Positions 49,319 to 57,756 of a DNA stretch of 63,894 nt are shown here, piece after piece. Both the position numbers and the translations under genes were made by a program. Origin of the DNA: an uncultured Algibacter sp. (GTDB lineage Bacteria > Bacteroidota > Bacteroidia > Flavobacteriales > Flavobacteriaceae). The notes under the pieces are model-generated. The model was not told the DNA's origin. It did no database searches and saw only the letters and a program-made list of their open reading frames with translations. Where the stretch lies: NCBI GenBank assembly GCA_937958265.1, contig CALGNX010000024.1, forward strand, positions 1-63,894. Reading direction: 5' to 3'. Every line of letters begins with the position of its first letter. Position 1 is the first letter of the stretch.

Positions 49319-49820
49319 TTGTTTTTGGCTTCAGTTTCTCTAATGTGCAATAGCTGTTTAAATTTTTGCGCCCATTGCTGGTTTGTTAGTTTACTTGGGT
49401 CTATGCCCAAATAATACTCCATTTGTGTATCTACATACCCAATGTAGTTGGCTTCGGGTGTACCACTCGAAGCCTCTAAAGCTTTTTTAGCTCTACCTGC
49501 TCAACTTCAATAATTTGATCTATTTGTGGCACTAAGGCTAAGAAGTATTTGTCATTATCCTTAAGCTCATTATCTCCATCTAGCCAGCAGTTTTGTAGTA
49601 TCGCATCGGCATAGCCTAATTGATCTTGAGGCAAAAATGTAGTTGCGTAACTAATCTCCGATCTTGTTGGGGTTCTTAGGTAAGCCACCTTAGAACCGTC
49701 GGCATTTGCAATTTGCCAAACACCTTTTGGGTTGGCTTTCTTTAGTGCTTCAATTTTAGCTTTGTTCGCTTCAATAACATCTGCCACTGCATGGTCTATC
49801 GTTAATTTTTCTGTACTCAT
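49315..49820 (-). CDS. Tail assembly chaperone, -1 frameshift product (G-T type)
   Basis: Joining the 114-codon frame 49476-49820 to a downstream -1 frame at the heptamer A AAA AAG (49482-49488) gives a 168-residue protein. The extension reads ALEASSGTPEANYIGYVDTQ, then EYYLGIDPSKLTNQQWAQKF, with no start codon of its own, and ends in TGA overlapping the tape measure ATG. Lambda-type G/GT chaperones are made this way and sit just before the tape measure gene. The frameshift itself is inferred from sequence. Confidence 0.8.
49450..49488 (-). promoter_or_regulatory. Programmed -1 frameshift site of the tail chaperone
   Basis: On the minus strand: slippery heptamer A AAA AAG, 7-nt spacer, then the stem GGCTTCG / CGAAGCC (7 bp perfect, 49468-49474 with 49450-49456), extended by GTG/CAC inside the loop. 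Confidence 0.82.
49476..49820 (-). CDS. Tail assembly chaperone, zero-frame product (G type)
   Basis: 114 residues with a conserved-looking centre SEISYATTFLPQDQLGYADAILQNCWLDGD and a charged C-terminus ending VEQVELKKL. It is the abundant zero-frame chaperone that coats the tape measure during tail assembly; its last codons form the slippery site. It overlaps nothing upstream; the tube gene ends 2 bp before it. Confidence 0.75.
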   Translation of the reverse strand: MSTEKLTIDHAVADVIEANKAKIEALKKANPKGVWQIANADGSKVAYLRTPTRSEISYATTFLPQDQLGYADAILQNCWLDGDNELKDNDKYFLALVPQIDQIIEVEQVELKKL

Positions 49821-49822
49821 AA

Positions 49823-50245
49823 CTAAGCGTTTTCACGTTTTAAAAACATTATAGGTAAGGTGATTTCCATAAACTTATCGCCTTGTTTCATTTCTCTACC
49901 ATCTTCTGTAAATTCAACCCCTTTTAAAATGTAGGTTGTAATTTTTGGGCTTCCTTTTCTAGCAAAACTTACTACCACATCAAAGGGTGCGATATCGGTA
50001 AGGTCTTGATCGTTATCTAAACCTAATTGCATCGCTTCAACTTCACTTTGCAGTAGTACTAGCTCACCTTCGGGTGTTTTGTTACCCGACTGCGTCGCGT
50101 GTGGGTTTTCGCCACGACCATACAAATACTCCTTTTCTTTTTTAATCATAAACTTTACGCCACGCACTCTTGTGAGCAACTTTCCAAGCATTACAATTTG
50201 AACATTTGCCCAAGCATACTCGGGGTTTCTTGAATCGAAAATCAT
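49823..50245 (-). CDS. Tail tube protein
   Basis: 140 residues, beta-rich, beginning MIFDSRNPEYAWANVQIVMLGK and containing FDVVVSFARKGSPKITTYILKGVEFTEDGREM, consistent with a contractile tail tube (gpM-like). It lies between the sheath gene and the chaperone, the standard sheath-tube-chaperone-tape measure order. Confidence 0.7.
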   Translation of the reverse strand: MIFDSRNPEYAWANVQIVMLGKLLTRVRGVKFMIKKEKEYLYGRGENPHATQSGNKTPEGELVLLQSEVEAMQLGLDNDQDLTDIAPFDVVVSFARKGSPKITTYILKGVEFTEDGREMKQGDKFMEITLPIMFLKRENA

Positions 50246-50256
50246 ACGTTACTATT

Positions 50257-51432
50257 TTAGTTTAAGCTCACTGCAAAGCTTAATTCTACATTTATATATT
50301 TTGCATAACCTACTGGCAATACGCTTATACTGGCACTTAATGCATTTGTGCCTAATACATTTTGCGAAGCTGGTAAATTAGATTTTGCATCTGAAATTTC
50401 TCCATTAGCGGTCATGGCTAAAGCCAGTGCGTTATCAATTGCGCCCTGGTAACTTTTTACAAATGCAGGCACAATAGTACCATCATCTTGCAAAGGCACT
50501 TCGTCACTCAACTCTTGTACTAATACATTGTAAGCTATACGTCTTGCTTTATATATAGTACGTACACGCGTAATGTCGTTAAAATCACTACTACCCAAAA
50601 TAGTTGTAGGGGCATCGGTAAAAAAATACCCTGTACGTCCCACAAAAGAGCGCATAAAGATGTAACCGAGGTTATGTATAGTCTCCCAAGCATCCTCGTA
50701 TTCTTCTATAAGTTTTCCATTGGTTAAGTACGCTAATGCGATAGGTAACGCACCCGATTTTACACGCGCAGGGCTACGTTGCACAGGATCGTTTGCTAAG
50801 GTTCCTAAAAGCAAACCAACATCTGCATTTTTACTACCATCACTATTGGCTATTAATACAGAAACAAACTCTTTGTCGCTTTCGCGATAGTTGTTTAAAT
50901 CACCAACAGTGCCATTAAATTCTTTACCGTCGATTATTACGCTAAATTCTTTATACTTGTCTACGTAGCTTTTTACTAATTCTTGAGCGTTAATTTGAGC
51001 TAATGAAACATCTTCATCTAAACCATCTTTTATGGTAACCCCTGTAGCCGATTTTTTTGACAAGCCCAATAAGCGAATAGCTCCTTTAGCGTCGTCTATT
51101 AATTTTTTTGCATAGGCTTCGTTTTTGTTCGCCATATCTGCCATACTTACTGTAGTGGCTACTAGCATAATCCATAAAGGTGTACCGTTAGGTGCTTTAT
51201 CGTAAAAACGCTTAATTTGTTTGTATGGGTAGGCGTTACTTCCTGTGCTTTCAATGCCTAATGCTTCTGCATCTTTCAAGTTAAATAGCTGGTAACTTGT
51301 ATTGGTGCTGGCTTTTCCTGCAACAGCAACACCAGTTAACACCATACCTGTTACACCGTCTTGCGAGTTTTGTACTTGCCCCAGTTGCCCACCTATAACG
51401 GCTATTTTTACTTTTGGTAATCCTGTATTCAT
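50257..51432 (-). CDS. Tail sheath protein (DUF2586-like)
   Basis: 391 residues. It is alpha/beta with a C-terminal sheath domain (NDITRVRTIYKARRIAYNVLVQELSDEVPL, then FVKSYQGAIDNALALAMTANGEI, and ending KYINVELSFAVSLN). I recognise the DUF2586 sheath type used by Bacteroidota Mu-like phages. It indicates a contractile (myovirus) tail. It overlaps the membrane-protein gene upstream by 4 bp. Confidence 0.8.
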   Translation of the reverse strand: MNTGLPKVKIAVIGGQLGQVQNSQDGVTGMVLTGVAVAGKASTNTSYQLFNLKDAEALGIESTGSNAYPYKQIKRFYDKAPNGTPLWIMLVATTVSMADMANKNEAYAKKLIDDAKGAIRLLGLSKKSATGVTIKDGLDEDVSLAQINAQELVKSYVDKYKEFSVIIDGKEFNGTVGDLNNYRESDKEFVSVLIANSDGSKNADVGLLLGTLANDPVQRSPARVKSGALPIALAYLTNGKLIEEYEDAWETIHNLGYIFMRSFVGRTGYFFTDAPTTILGSSDFNDITRVRTIYKARRIAYNVLVQELSDEVPLQDDGTIVPAFVKSYQGAIDNALALAMTANGEISDAKSNLPASQNVLGTNALSASISVLPVGYAKYINVELSFAVSLN

Positions 51433-51743
51433 AAATCTTGTCTTTTAGATGATTTAAACCATTTTTTTCGCCTTTTTTTAGGCGGTGTAATACGGCTTGT
51501 AACTTCGGGTGTTGTTTCAATAATTACGTTAGCGTCTTGTTTAGCCTTCAGTTTTTTAATCTCCGTTTTAAACTCATTACTAATGGTTGTGGTTTCTTTT
51601 CGTATGGCCTCCTCTATGGTAGGGCGTAATAACTCTATGGTAATGGTGTTTGATGCTACACTAGCCCAATACCCAATAGTACCCGAAACCAATGCAACAA
51701 CTATGGTTATTATTAAGTTTTCGGTTACGTTTTTAAAATTCAT
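51429..51743 (-). CDS. Membrane-anchored coiled-coil protein (spanin-like)
   Basis: 104 residues: one N-terminal membrane helix (IITIVVALVSGTIGYWASV), a helical periplasmic-type stretch (~30-70) and a strongly basic C-terminus (PPKKRRKKWFKSSKRQDL). It directly follows the amidase and overlaps it by 11 bp. This context and layout suggest an inner-membrane spanin or lysis accessory. No outer-membrane partner is evident. Confidence 0.5.
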   Translation of the reverse strand: MNFKNVTENLIITIVVALVSGTIGYWASVASNTITIELLRPTIEEAIRKETTTISNEFKTEIKKLKAKQDANVIIETTPEVTSRITPPKKRRKKWFKSSKRQDL

Positions 51744-52194
51744 ACTTCAAGTTTTTATATTCATTTTTAGCATTAAAGCAAGGGCAGTGTTTTATAAACT
51801 CAAACGGCTCTATAATGCCGTTTTTGTTTTGATCTTTTGAAAAATCGCGATGTCCTAATATTTCGGCATCAATAAACTCCTCTTTTAAACTTTGCATTAA
51901 ACAAAGCATGGTAAGTTTTTGCGCTGGCGTTCTTGTGTCTTTTGGTTTGCCGTTAGTATCGAGGCCCCCAATATAGCAAACACCTATACTGTTTCTATTA
52001 AACCCTTTTACATGAGCGCCTTGTTTAGCTATAGGTCTTCCTGTTTGAATACTGCCGTCTAATAAAATGACATAGTGATAGCCAATGCCGTTCCAACCTC
52101 GTTTTTTGTGCCATTGGTCAATATCTTTGGCATTAAAATACTTGCCTTCTTTGGTTGCAGAGCAATGAATTACAATATGCTTAATAGACCTCAT
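51733..52194 (-). CDS. N-acetylmuramoyl-L-alanine amidase (endolysin)
   Basis: 153 residues of the Amidase_2/PGRP fold. Zinc ligands are likely His10 (IVIHCSA), His115 (ILGHRDFS) and Cys137 (KHCPCF); the catalytic GYHYVILLDG is also clear. It cleaves between muramic acid and the stem peptide for host lysis. It has no signal peptide, so it relies on the holin. Confidence 0.9.
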   Translation of the reverse strand: MRSIKHIVIHCSATKEGKYFNAKDIDQWHKKRGWNGIGYHYVILLDGSIQTGRPIAKQGAHVKGFNRNSIGVCYIGGLDTNGKPKDTRTPAQKLTMLCLMQSLKEEFIDAEILGHRDFSKDQNKNGIIEPFEFIKHCPCFNAKNEYKNLKYEF

Positions 52195-52214
52195 ACACTT
52201 AAATTTAGATTGTT

Positions 52215-52535
52215 TTAGCTTTTTAAAACCACTCCAATACTGGTGTCTTCTAAGCGTTTTGCGTGTGGCTTTGCAAATGTTAAGTCTGCAAATAACTGCT
52301 CATCCGAGGTTACGTATAGCTTCTCTAGTTTTTTATCTGATTCAAAAATGGCATTAACACGTTTTTGCCACTTTTTGTCTAAATCTTTCACCTCTAAAGG
52401 GGTGTTAACTTCAATGTGGTTCGCTTTTTTTGCATCACTTACGTTTTGGCTTTGCGCTTCTTGCGTAGGTGTTTTTTGGTCTGTTTTAACAACCGCTTCT
52501 GCTTCAGTAGCGGTTGTTTTTTTATCTTCTGCCAT
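52215..52535 (-). CDS. Head-region acidic/helical protein
   Basis: 106 residues. The first ~50 are Glu/Thr/Lys-rich and low complexity. The rest (KDLDKKWQKRVNAIFESDKKLEKLYVTSDEQLFADLTFAKPHAKRL) is helical. It lies immediately after the major capsid gene and could be a head-completion, decoration or connector protein. No family is recognised. Confidence 0.5.
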   Translation of the reverse strand: MAEDKKTTATEAEAVVKTDQKTPTQEAQSQNVSDAKKANHIEVNTPLEVKDLDKKWQKRVNAIFESDKKLEKLYVTSDEQLFADLTFAKPHAKRLEDTSIGVVLKS

Positions 52536-52544
52536 AACTATGGT

Positions 52545-53393
52545 TTAAATGATTGTACCTAAGTATTTAGGCGAATTAGCACGAATATTACCCACTAAAG
52601 CACGTTGTGCAAATGATAGTAAGTCGGCTTGAATTTCTGCCTTCGCTTTTTCCTCAAACATTTTTACGTCTCCAAAAGAGCGAAAAACCTCGTCGGTTAC
52701 CCAAGCAAAAGAGGCGCGTTTGTCGGTGGCTTCACGAACCGAACCAAAGGCTTTTTTAACGCCTTCGCCTGTAAATAATGGCACTTGTGAGTAGGTGTGA
52801 ATTTTAAAATCACAATACTCCTTATTTTTCATTGCCACTAAGTCTTTATAAAGCACTTTGTCTTCCTTTTTAATGCGCGCCCAGTGGTCTGCATTTAAAC
52901 AAAGGTTCAAACCTTCGTTGACGTCTAAATCCATGAAAAAAGCTCTTAAGTCGGTAATTGCATCTATTATAGAGTCATTGCCTGCTAAATTCATTAATTT
53001 GTTAAACTCGTCATTTTGACCTGTAGTCCATTGGTAAGCGGCAGTTTTACCTATGCGCTGTGCAATACTTTTACGGTGACGGTTTATAATAGACGTACGT
53101 TTGTCATATTGCAGTTCCACCTCTTCTAAATCTCTGTGGCGTGTAGGCTCTGTAGAGTAGGTTTTTAAAATAACCTCATGTGGTATATCGTCAATGTTAG
53201 TAATTGGAAGTTTTCCTTCTGCATTACCTGCAAAGAAGTCTTCGTGTACTTTTGGATCAATACCAGCCTCTGCCAAATGCAGGGTGTTGTTGTTCACAAA
53301 TTCCGACTTATCGGTAGATGCCATAACAAAACTAGTATCATGTATTGGGTTCTCTTTTATTCCAGCTTCCCAAATTTCTTTTTGTAATCCCAT
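52545..53393 (-). CDS. Major capsid protein
   Basis: 282 residues. An alpha/beta protein placed directly after the protease/scaffold gene, with HK97-fold-like features: an N-arm and E-loop region (TNIDDIPHEVILKTYSTEPTRHRDLEEVELQY) and a C-terminal YLGTII. Size and position match the Mu/P2-type major head protein. Assignment is from context and general resemblance. Confidence 0.75.
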   Translation of the reverse strand: MGLQKEIWEAGIKENPIHDTSFVMASTDKSEFVNNNTLHLAEAGIDPKVHEDFFAGNAEGKLPITNIDDIPHEVILKTYSTEPTRHRDLEEVELQYDKRTSIINRHRKSIAQRIGKTAAYQWTTGQNDEFNKLMNLAGNDSIIDAITDLRAFFMDLDVNEGLNLCLNADHWARIKKEDKVLYKDLVAMKNKEYCDFKIHTYSQVPLFTGEGVKKAFGSVREATDKRASFAWVTDEVFRSFGDVKMFEEKAKAEIQADLLSFAQRALVGNIRANSPKYLGTII

Positions 53394-53409
53394 GTCTTAA
53401 TTTTTGAGG

Positions 53410-54396
53410 TTATTTGGTGTATCTTACACCGTCAGCAAAATCTTTTGCTATTTTTTTATAGGTTTCAGGTTCGTTTTCCTTGATGTGCTTAAGTTTCGCA
53501 ACATCATGTTTTTGTAAGTAATCAAAGCTTAGCTTTTCATCGCCTAACGTAGCACTAGATCCGTCGGCACCTATTCCTTTCATAAAAGCACCTAGTTGTT
53601 GGTTAGTACCCCCAGCATCTTTTTTTGTAGCCAATAATGTTTCAACGGCTTGTTTGGTGTTGCTGTGGTCTTTTGCAAATAAGGCTTCATAAGCTGGCAC
53701 CATAGCTTTATCTATTAAGCCTAATTTTGTTGCCTTAGCCATAAGCGCATCGGCTTCGGTTTTGTTCGCTTCTTTTTGTGCGGTTTCAAAATTACTTAGC
53801 TTTGTTTCAGCAGTATTTTTATCTGATTTCATTGTGGCAATGGCCCCCAATGTTTCTACCTCGGGCGCATCTGCCTTTAAGCCTAAAGCAATATTTACTG
53901 ATTTCAATTCTGACATATCTGGTTTTGATTTAAAATTCAATTCTTGTAGCTCTATTTCTTCGCCTTTATTACCGTACAGTTTTAATGCATTGTTATTACC
54001 GCCCATATCTACAATAGATATTTCGTCTAAATCTGACTTTGTAACCGTTGGGCGTGTTTGCCCAGCTAGCAAATACTCTTTAGCCTCGCTAATTTCTTTT
54101 TTGCGAATGCCAATACTTGCCATTCTTATAAAACCACCCCTTACTTTATCGGCTATTTTTTTACCCAGTTCTGAGCTTTCATCAAATACGGCATCAGCTA
54201 AAAGCTTTGTGCCTTCTACACGTATGTTTTCCCAACGCCCAATTACTTCATCGCCTGTGGGTTGGTAAGCACTACGATTATGCATATACAACATAATAGG
54301 GTTGCGTTTAAATTGCTCAAGGTTAATACCCTTGGTTAATACCCTAAATCCATAAAGGTTAACAGCCTCGTCGCTTACTACAAAAGTGTGTGTCAT
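53410..54396 (-). CDS. Prohead protease fused to scaffold
   Basis: About 328 residues. The N-terminal half resembles caudovirus prohead serine proteases (VIGRWENIRVEGTKLLADAVF, GGFIRMASIGIRKKE, LDEISIVDMGGN). The C-terminal half (about 165-328) is helical and charged, like an internal scaffold ending in KDFADGVRYTK. The protease processes scaffold and capsid during maturation. The upstream in-frame TTG at 54417 lies inside the predicted -7 box, so I start at the ATG at 54396. Confidence 0.75.
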   Translation of the reverse strand: MTHTFVVSDEAVNLYGFRVLTKGINLEQFKRNPIMLYMHNRSAYQPTGDEVIGRWENIRVEGTKLLADAVFDESSELGKKIADKVRGGFIRMASIGIRKKEISEAKEYLLAGQTRPTVTKSDLDEISIVDMGGNNNALKLYGNKGEEIELQELNFKSKPDMSELKSVNIALGLKADAPEVETLGAIATMKSDKNTAETKLSNFETAQKEANKTEADALMAKATKLGLIDKAMVPAYEALFAKDHSNTKQAVETLLATKKDAGGTNQQLGAFMKGIGADGSSATLGDEKLSFDYLQKHDVAKLKHIKENEPETYKKIAKDFADGVRYTK

Positions 54397-54414
54397 TTGT
54401 TGTGTTTTACATTG

Positions 54415-54445
54415 CAAATATTTAGTAAAACTGAGGGCTACACAA
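54415..54445 (-). promoter_or_regulatory. Predicted late promoter for the minus-strand virion genes
   Basis: On the minus strand TTG (54445-54443), a 20-nt spacer, then AATATTTG (54422-54415), one mismatch from the Bacteroidota -7 box TAnnTTTG. It places the start site just before the protease ATG. The left arm of the 15-bp inverted repeat starts 3 bp upstream of the -33 TTG, a position used by activators or repressors. Confidence 0.5.
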
Positions 54446-54448
54446 CCT

Positions 54449-54511
54449 CGATATCAAGGCTTGCTCTTTTAATTACAAGTATTGATTATTAAACCACAAG
54501 CCTTGATATCG
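54449..54511. promoter_or_regulatory. 15-bp inverted repeat between divergent phage operons
   Basis: CGATATCAAGGCTTG (54449-54463) and CAAGCCTTGATATCG (54497-54511) are perfect inverted copies separated by 33 bp, in the 148-bp gap between the minus-strand virion genes and the plus-strand head genes. It could be an operator pair for a late activator, or a structured 5' leader. Confidence 0.7.
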
Positions 54512-54565
54512 CCTTTTATATAACCGTTAAAAGGAAGCATTTTTGTTACTCTAAACTAAACTGTT

Positions 54566-54853
54566 ATGACTGATATACTTTTAGATGAGGATGGCGATTT
54601 ACGCATTGAAAACGGTGATCTTGTTTTAGGCGAAGCCACCGCACAAAATCAAGAGCTTATTTTAATAGCACACAAAGGGGAGTTTAAAGAATCGCCCGAA
54701 ATTGGCGTGGGTATCTCTAATGCATTGCTCTCCGAAAATTTACAGGATATCGTAAACAGTATTCGTCGAAATTTTGAATACGACGGCATGCAAGTTAATA
54801 AGCTAGAAATTAAACCTAATGGCACACTAACGGTAGATGCGAATTACAATTAA
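54566..54853 (+). CDS. gpW/gp25-like baseplate protein
   Basis: 95 residues. It starts MTDILLDEDGDLRIENGDLVLGEATAQNQELILIAHKGEF and continues SPEIGVGISNALL, a pattern shared by gp25/W-like baseplate wedge proteins of Bacteroidota phages. It heads the inverted plus-strand block, away from the other baseplate genes at 43-46 kb. Role inferred from motif resemblance. Confidence 0.55.
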   Translation: MTDILLDEDGDLRIENGDLVLGEATAQNQELILIAHKGEFKESPEIGVGISNALLSENLQDIVNSIRRNFEYDGMQVNKLEIKPNGTLTVDANYN

Positions 54854-54858
54854 TACCT

Positions 54859-55353
54859 ATGACAGCAAAACGAAAAGGACGACTTACTAAAGCTATTAGC
54901 GAAAAAAAACAGCTAGAAGGCAGGCGGTTATTTATTAACGGACTTACCGAAAGTGAAATAGCTGATGTGCTTGAGCTGCATATTGACACTATTAGAAAAT
55001 ACGCTAAAGACAACCAATGGGAGGATAGCAAAAAAATGCATAGCGTAAGCATTAGCGAAATGAAAGCAGAAGTCCTTAACACGTTTACTGCTTTAAAAAA
55101 TGGCGAAACCCCAAAATTAAGTGCCGACCAAATTACTAAAGTTGTTTCGGCTTTTGAAAAACTAAACGATCGTAAAAAAAACGTGGCTTATGCTGTTGAG
55201 AATTACGACCTGCTTTTTGAGCGTTTAATTAAAAAGGCTGGTGAGGCCACCACCAAAAAAGACAAGACCCAACGTTTAGAAATTGTAAAATACGTGTCGG
55301 GGGTTGCTGGCGAGTTAGTAAATGATCTTTATATAGAAGCGTTACATGACTAA
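54859..55353 (+). CDS. Terminase small subunit
   Basis: 164 residues: a basic N-terminus (MTAKRKGRLTKAISEKKQLEGRR), an HTH (LTESEIADVLELHIDTIRKYAKDNQW) and a helical C-terminal half. It lies directly upstream of and overlapping (8 bp) the terminase large subunit, so it is the likely DNA-recognition subunit. It resembles DUF1804/Mu gp27-type small terminases. Confidence 0.7.
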   Translation: MTAKRKGRLTKAISEKKQLEGRRLFINGLTESEIADVLELHIDTIRKYAKDNQWEDSKKMHSVSISEMKAEVLNTFTALKNGETPKLSADQITKVVSAFEKLNDRKKNVAYAVENYDLLFERLIKKAGEATTKKDKTQRLEIVKYVSGVAGELVNDLYIEALHD

Positions 55354-56899
55354 ATCTGAATTAAAAGCCGCAGTAGAAGATTTTAATAGACGGTGCAAGT
55401 TTATTAAAGAGGCTACTTATAATAGTTTGTTTGCTGAAACCACAGCACAACAAGAGGCGCGTATTAAGCATTTACTTAAACCCGAAAACTACACCGCGTT
55501 TTTTGACTATTACTACGGTATGAATACACCAATACCTTTAGCCGATGCGCCTTGTGCCGATTTTCATTTAAACAGTTATCAAGAGGTTTTTGCAAATCCA
55601 TGGATTGTGCAATTTAGAAAATGGTTTAGAGGCGCTGCAAAATCTATACACACCAACGTGGGCAACTTCACCCACCTAAAGGAGAACCAAGAGCTAAGCT
55701 TTGGGTTACTTATTGGACAAAATGAAGACCACGGCAAACGATTACTTGCCGATTTGCAAGGGCATTTAATTGCCAATGAAAGGTATATTAAAGATTTTGG
55801 TTTACAGCACTCTTATGGTAATTGGGCTGATGGTAATTTTGAATGCAAAGACGGCTCTTTTTTTAAAGGCTTAGGTATTGATCAACCTTTTAGAGGGTTA
55901 CGAAATGGAGCTAACCGTGTAGATGCCGTGTCGCTAGATGATGTTGAAGACCGTAAAATAGCCAAAAACAAAACACGCGTAAAAGAGCGTGTAGAAAAAA
56001 TTACAGGCGATGTCGTAAAAGCTTTTGGTAAGCACCGTGGCAGATTAATAATCCCTAACAACTATATTGTTAAAAATGGATTACTTGACGGGATTGAAAA
56101 TGAAATGAAAAACAACCCCAACCTGCGCATTAGCAAAGTTAATTTGTCGGATGCCGAGGGAAATCCAACATGGAAAGAACGTTTTACAAAAAAAGAGGTT
56201 GAGGCTATAAATAACCGTACCGATTATTTTACCAGTCAAAGAGAAGATTATAACAACCCTATTGAAAAGGGAAAACGATTTAAAGCCGAATGGATTCGAT
56301 TTAAAAAAATACCCGATACCGTAGTTTGGGAGTCTTTAATTTGTTATTGGGATTTATCATATACCACCGAGGGCGATTACAAAGCAGGCGTAGTTATTGG
56401 CGTGTACAAAAACCAAATGTATGTTATAGATGTGTTTTGCCGTCGTTGTGATATTAGCGAAGCCATGACGTGGCATTACGAAACTATGAAGCGGTACGCC
56501 AAACAAGGGCTTAAACCTGTTTGTTATTACGATGCTACTGCCGCACAAAAAGCAGTGTACAATCCTATTTTTATTCAGTACGCATCGATACACCAGTTTT
56601 ACGAAATACCGATGCCCGATTTATCGCAAAACGTAGACAAGCACCTGCGTATTGACGCCACCCTAACCAATGTATTGTTTAACGGCACGCTTGTTTTTAA
56701 TACTGATTTAAAGGAAACGGCAGACATGGAAGCTGGCGTATTACAATTATTAAGTTTTGAAAAAGGCACTAAAGACCCCGACGATTTTCCCGATGCGCTA
56801 GAAAATGCAGTGCGAAAAATACAAGTATATGCTATGGATATGGGCGAGGAAAGCTGGGGAACACCTCACATAGTTCAACGTAAAAGAAGCGGTTTTTAA
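55346..56899 (+). CDS. Terminase large subunit
   Basis: 517 residues. The ATPase domain has a degenerate Walker A at 95-100 (RGAAKS, lacking the Gly-Lys pair) and a Walker B-like VDAVSLDDVED (192-202). The C-terminal nuclease has acidic residues Asp336 (CYWDLSYT), Asp396 (YYDATA) and Asp483 (DDFPDALENA). It packages DNA into proheads. It resembles the Mu gp28 type used by Bacteroidota transposable phages. Confidence 0.85.
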   Translation: MTKSELKAAVEDFNRRCKFIKEATYNSLFAETTAQQEARIKHLLKPENYTAFFDYYYGMNTPIPLADAPCADFHLNSYQEVFANPWIVQFRKWFRGAAKSIHTNVGNFTHLKENQELSFGLLIGQNEDHGKRLLADLQGHLIANERYIKDFGLQHSYGNWADGNFECKDGSFFKGLGIDQPFRGLRNGANRVDAVSLDDVEDRKIAKNKTRVKERVEKITGDVVKAFGKHRGRLIIPNNYIVKNGLLDGIENEMKNNPNLRISKVNLSDAEGNPTWKERFTKKEVEAINNRTDYFTSQREDYNNPIEKGKRFKAEWIRFKKIPDTVVWESLICYWDLSYTTEGDYKAGVVIGVYKNQMYVIDVFCRRCDISEAMTWHYETMKRYAKQGLKPVCYYDATAAQKAVYNPIFIQYASIHQFYEIPMPDLSQNVDKHLRIDATLTNVLFNGTLVFNTDLKETADMEAGVLQLLSFEKGTKDPDDFPDALENAVRKIQVYAMDMGEESWGTPHIVQRKRSGF

Positions 56900-56900
56900 C

Positions 56901-57356
56901 ATGAATACTAGAAAAGAAATTTACCAAAAAGTAAGCGAAAAACTTTCAAGCTTAGCGCATTTTAATTGGATTGATCTTTACAAAGGGCAATTAAATAGTA
57001 ATGAGGATTCGCCTACAGGTTTTCCGTGTGCTTTTATATCTATTGGAGCGATTGAGCACCAAAATATGACTAATGGCATACGTGAAGGGCGTAGCACCAT
57101 TGAACTCTTTTTGTTTTTTGAAAAAGGGGGTGATACTTTTTTTACGGCGCAAGACAAAGAAACAAGTTTGTCTATACTAAACATAGTTACTAACGTAGCC
57201 GATAACCTAGAGTACTTAGAGGGCGATTGTTTTACTGCTTTAGAACTTTTTCAAGAAACCGACCTTACCGAACGCTACCAAAGACCCGCGTACAAACTGT
57301 CTTTTACAACGCTTACTTATAACCTTAATAAAACATTTGGCTATGTTCCTAACTAA
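56901..57356 (+). CDS. Head-tail connector/tail terminator-like protein
   Basis: 151 residues, alpha/beta, with FPCAFISIGAIEHQNMTNGIREGRSTIELFLFFEK typical of tail terminator/gp37-like proteins. It overlaps the DUF1320-like gene by 20 bp. Role inferred from position between terminase and gp36-like genes. Confidence 0.55.
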   Translation: MNTRKEIYQKVSEKLSSLAHFNWIDLYKGQLNSNEDSPTGFPCAFISIGAIEHQNMTNGIREGRSTIELFLFFEKGGDTFFTAQDKETSLSILNIVTNVADNLEYLEGDCFTALELFQETDLTERYQRPAYKLSFTTLTYNLNKTFGYVPN

Positions 57357-57756
57357 AGAAGAATTAAAAACGGCTGGCGTACCCGAAATTGTTGCAAAAG
57401 TAACCAATGGAGACGATAGTATTATTGACACTGTAATTGCCGAAAACATTGACAAAATGAAAGGACATTTAAATGTGTACTACGATGCCGATGCTGTTTT
57501 TGAAGCTACTGGTAACGACCGAAACCTTACCGTGTTAATGTACTTAAAAATGATTGTGATTTATAGGCTATACAAGCGTAAAGCAAATTTATTAGACGAT
57601 GATACAATTAGCGATTTTGAAGAAGCTATAGAGTGGTTGCACAATGTAGCCAAAGGAGTGGTTGCGGTAAATTTACCTAAAAAAAATACCGCAACCGAAA
57701 CTGGCGATGGCTTTATAAAATTTGGATCGAACCCACGTTATAAAAATATTTTTTAA
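57337..57756 (+). CDS. DUF1320-like head-tail adaptor (gp36-like)
   Basis: 139 residues, helical, containing DSIIDTVIAENIDKMKGHLNVYYDADAVF and LTVLMYLKMIVIYRLYKRKA, which match the DUF1320 (Mu gp36) layout. It joins portal and tail during assembly. It shares the A of TAATG with the next gene. Confidence 0.7.
   Translation: MAMFLTKEELKTAGVPEIVAKVTNGDDSIIDTVIAENIDKMKGHLNVYYDADAVFEATGNDRNLTVLMYLKMIVIYRLYKRKANLLDDDTISDFEEAIEWLHNVAKGVVAVNLPKKNTATETGDGFIKFGSNPRYKNIF

Noticed and set aside
54397-54417. An upstream TTG start for the prohead protease
   Set aside because: This TTG is part of the predicted -7 element AATATTTG, and the added residues do not resemble the family.
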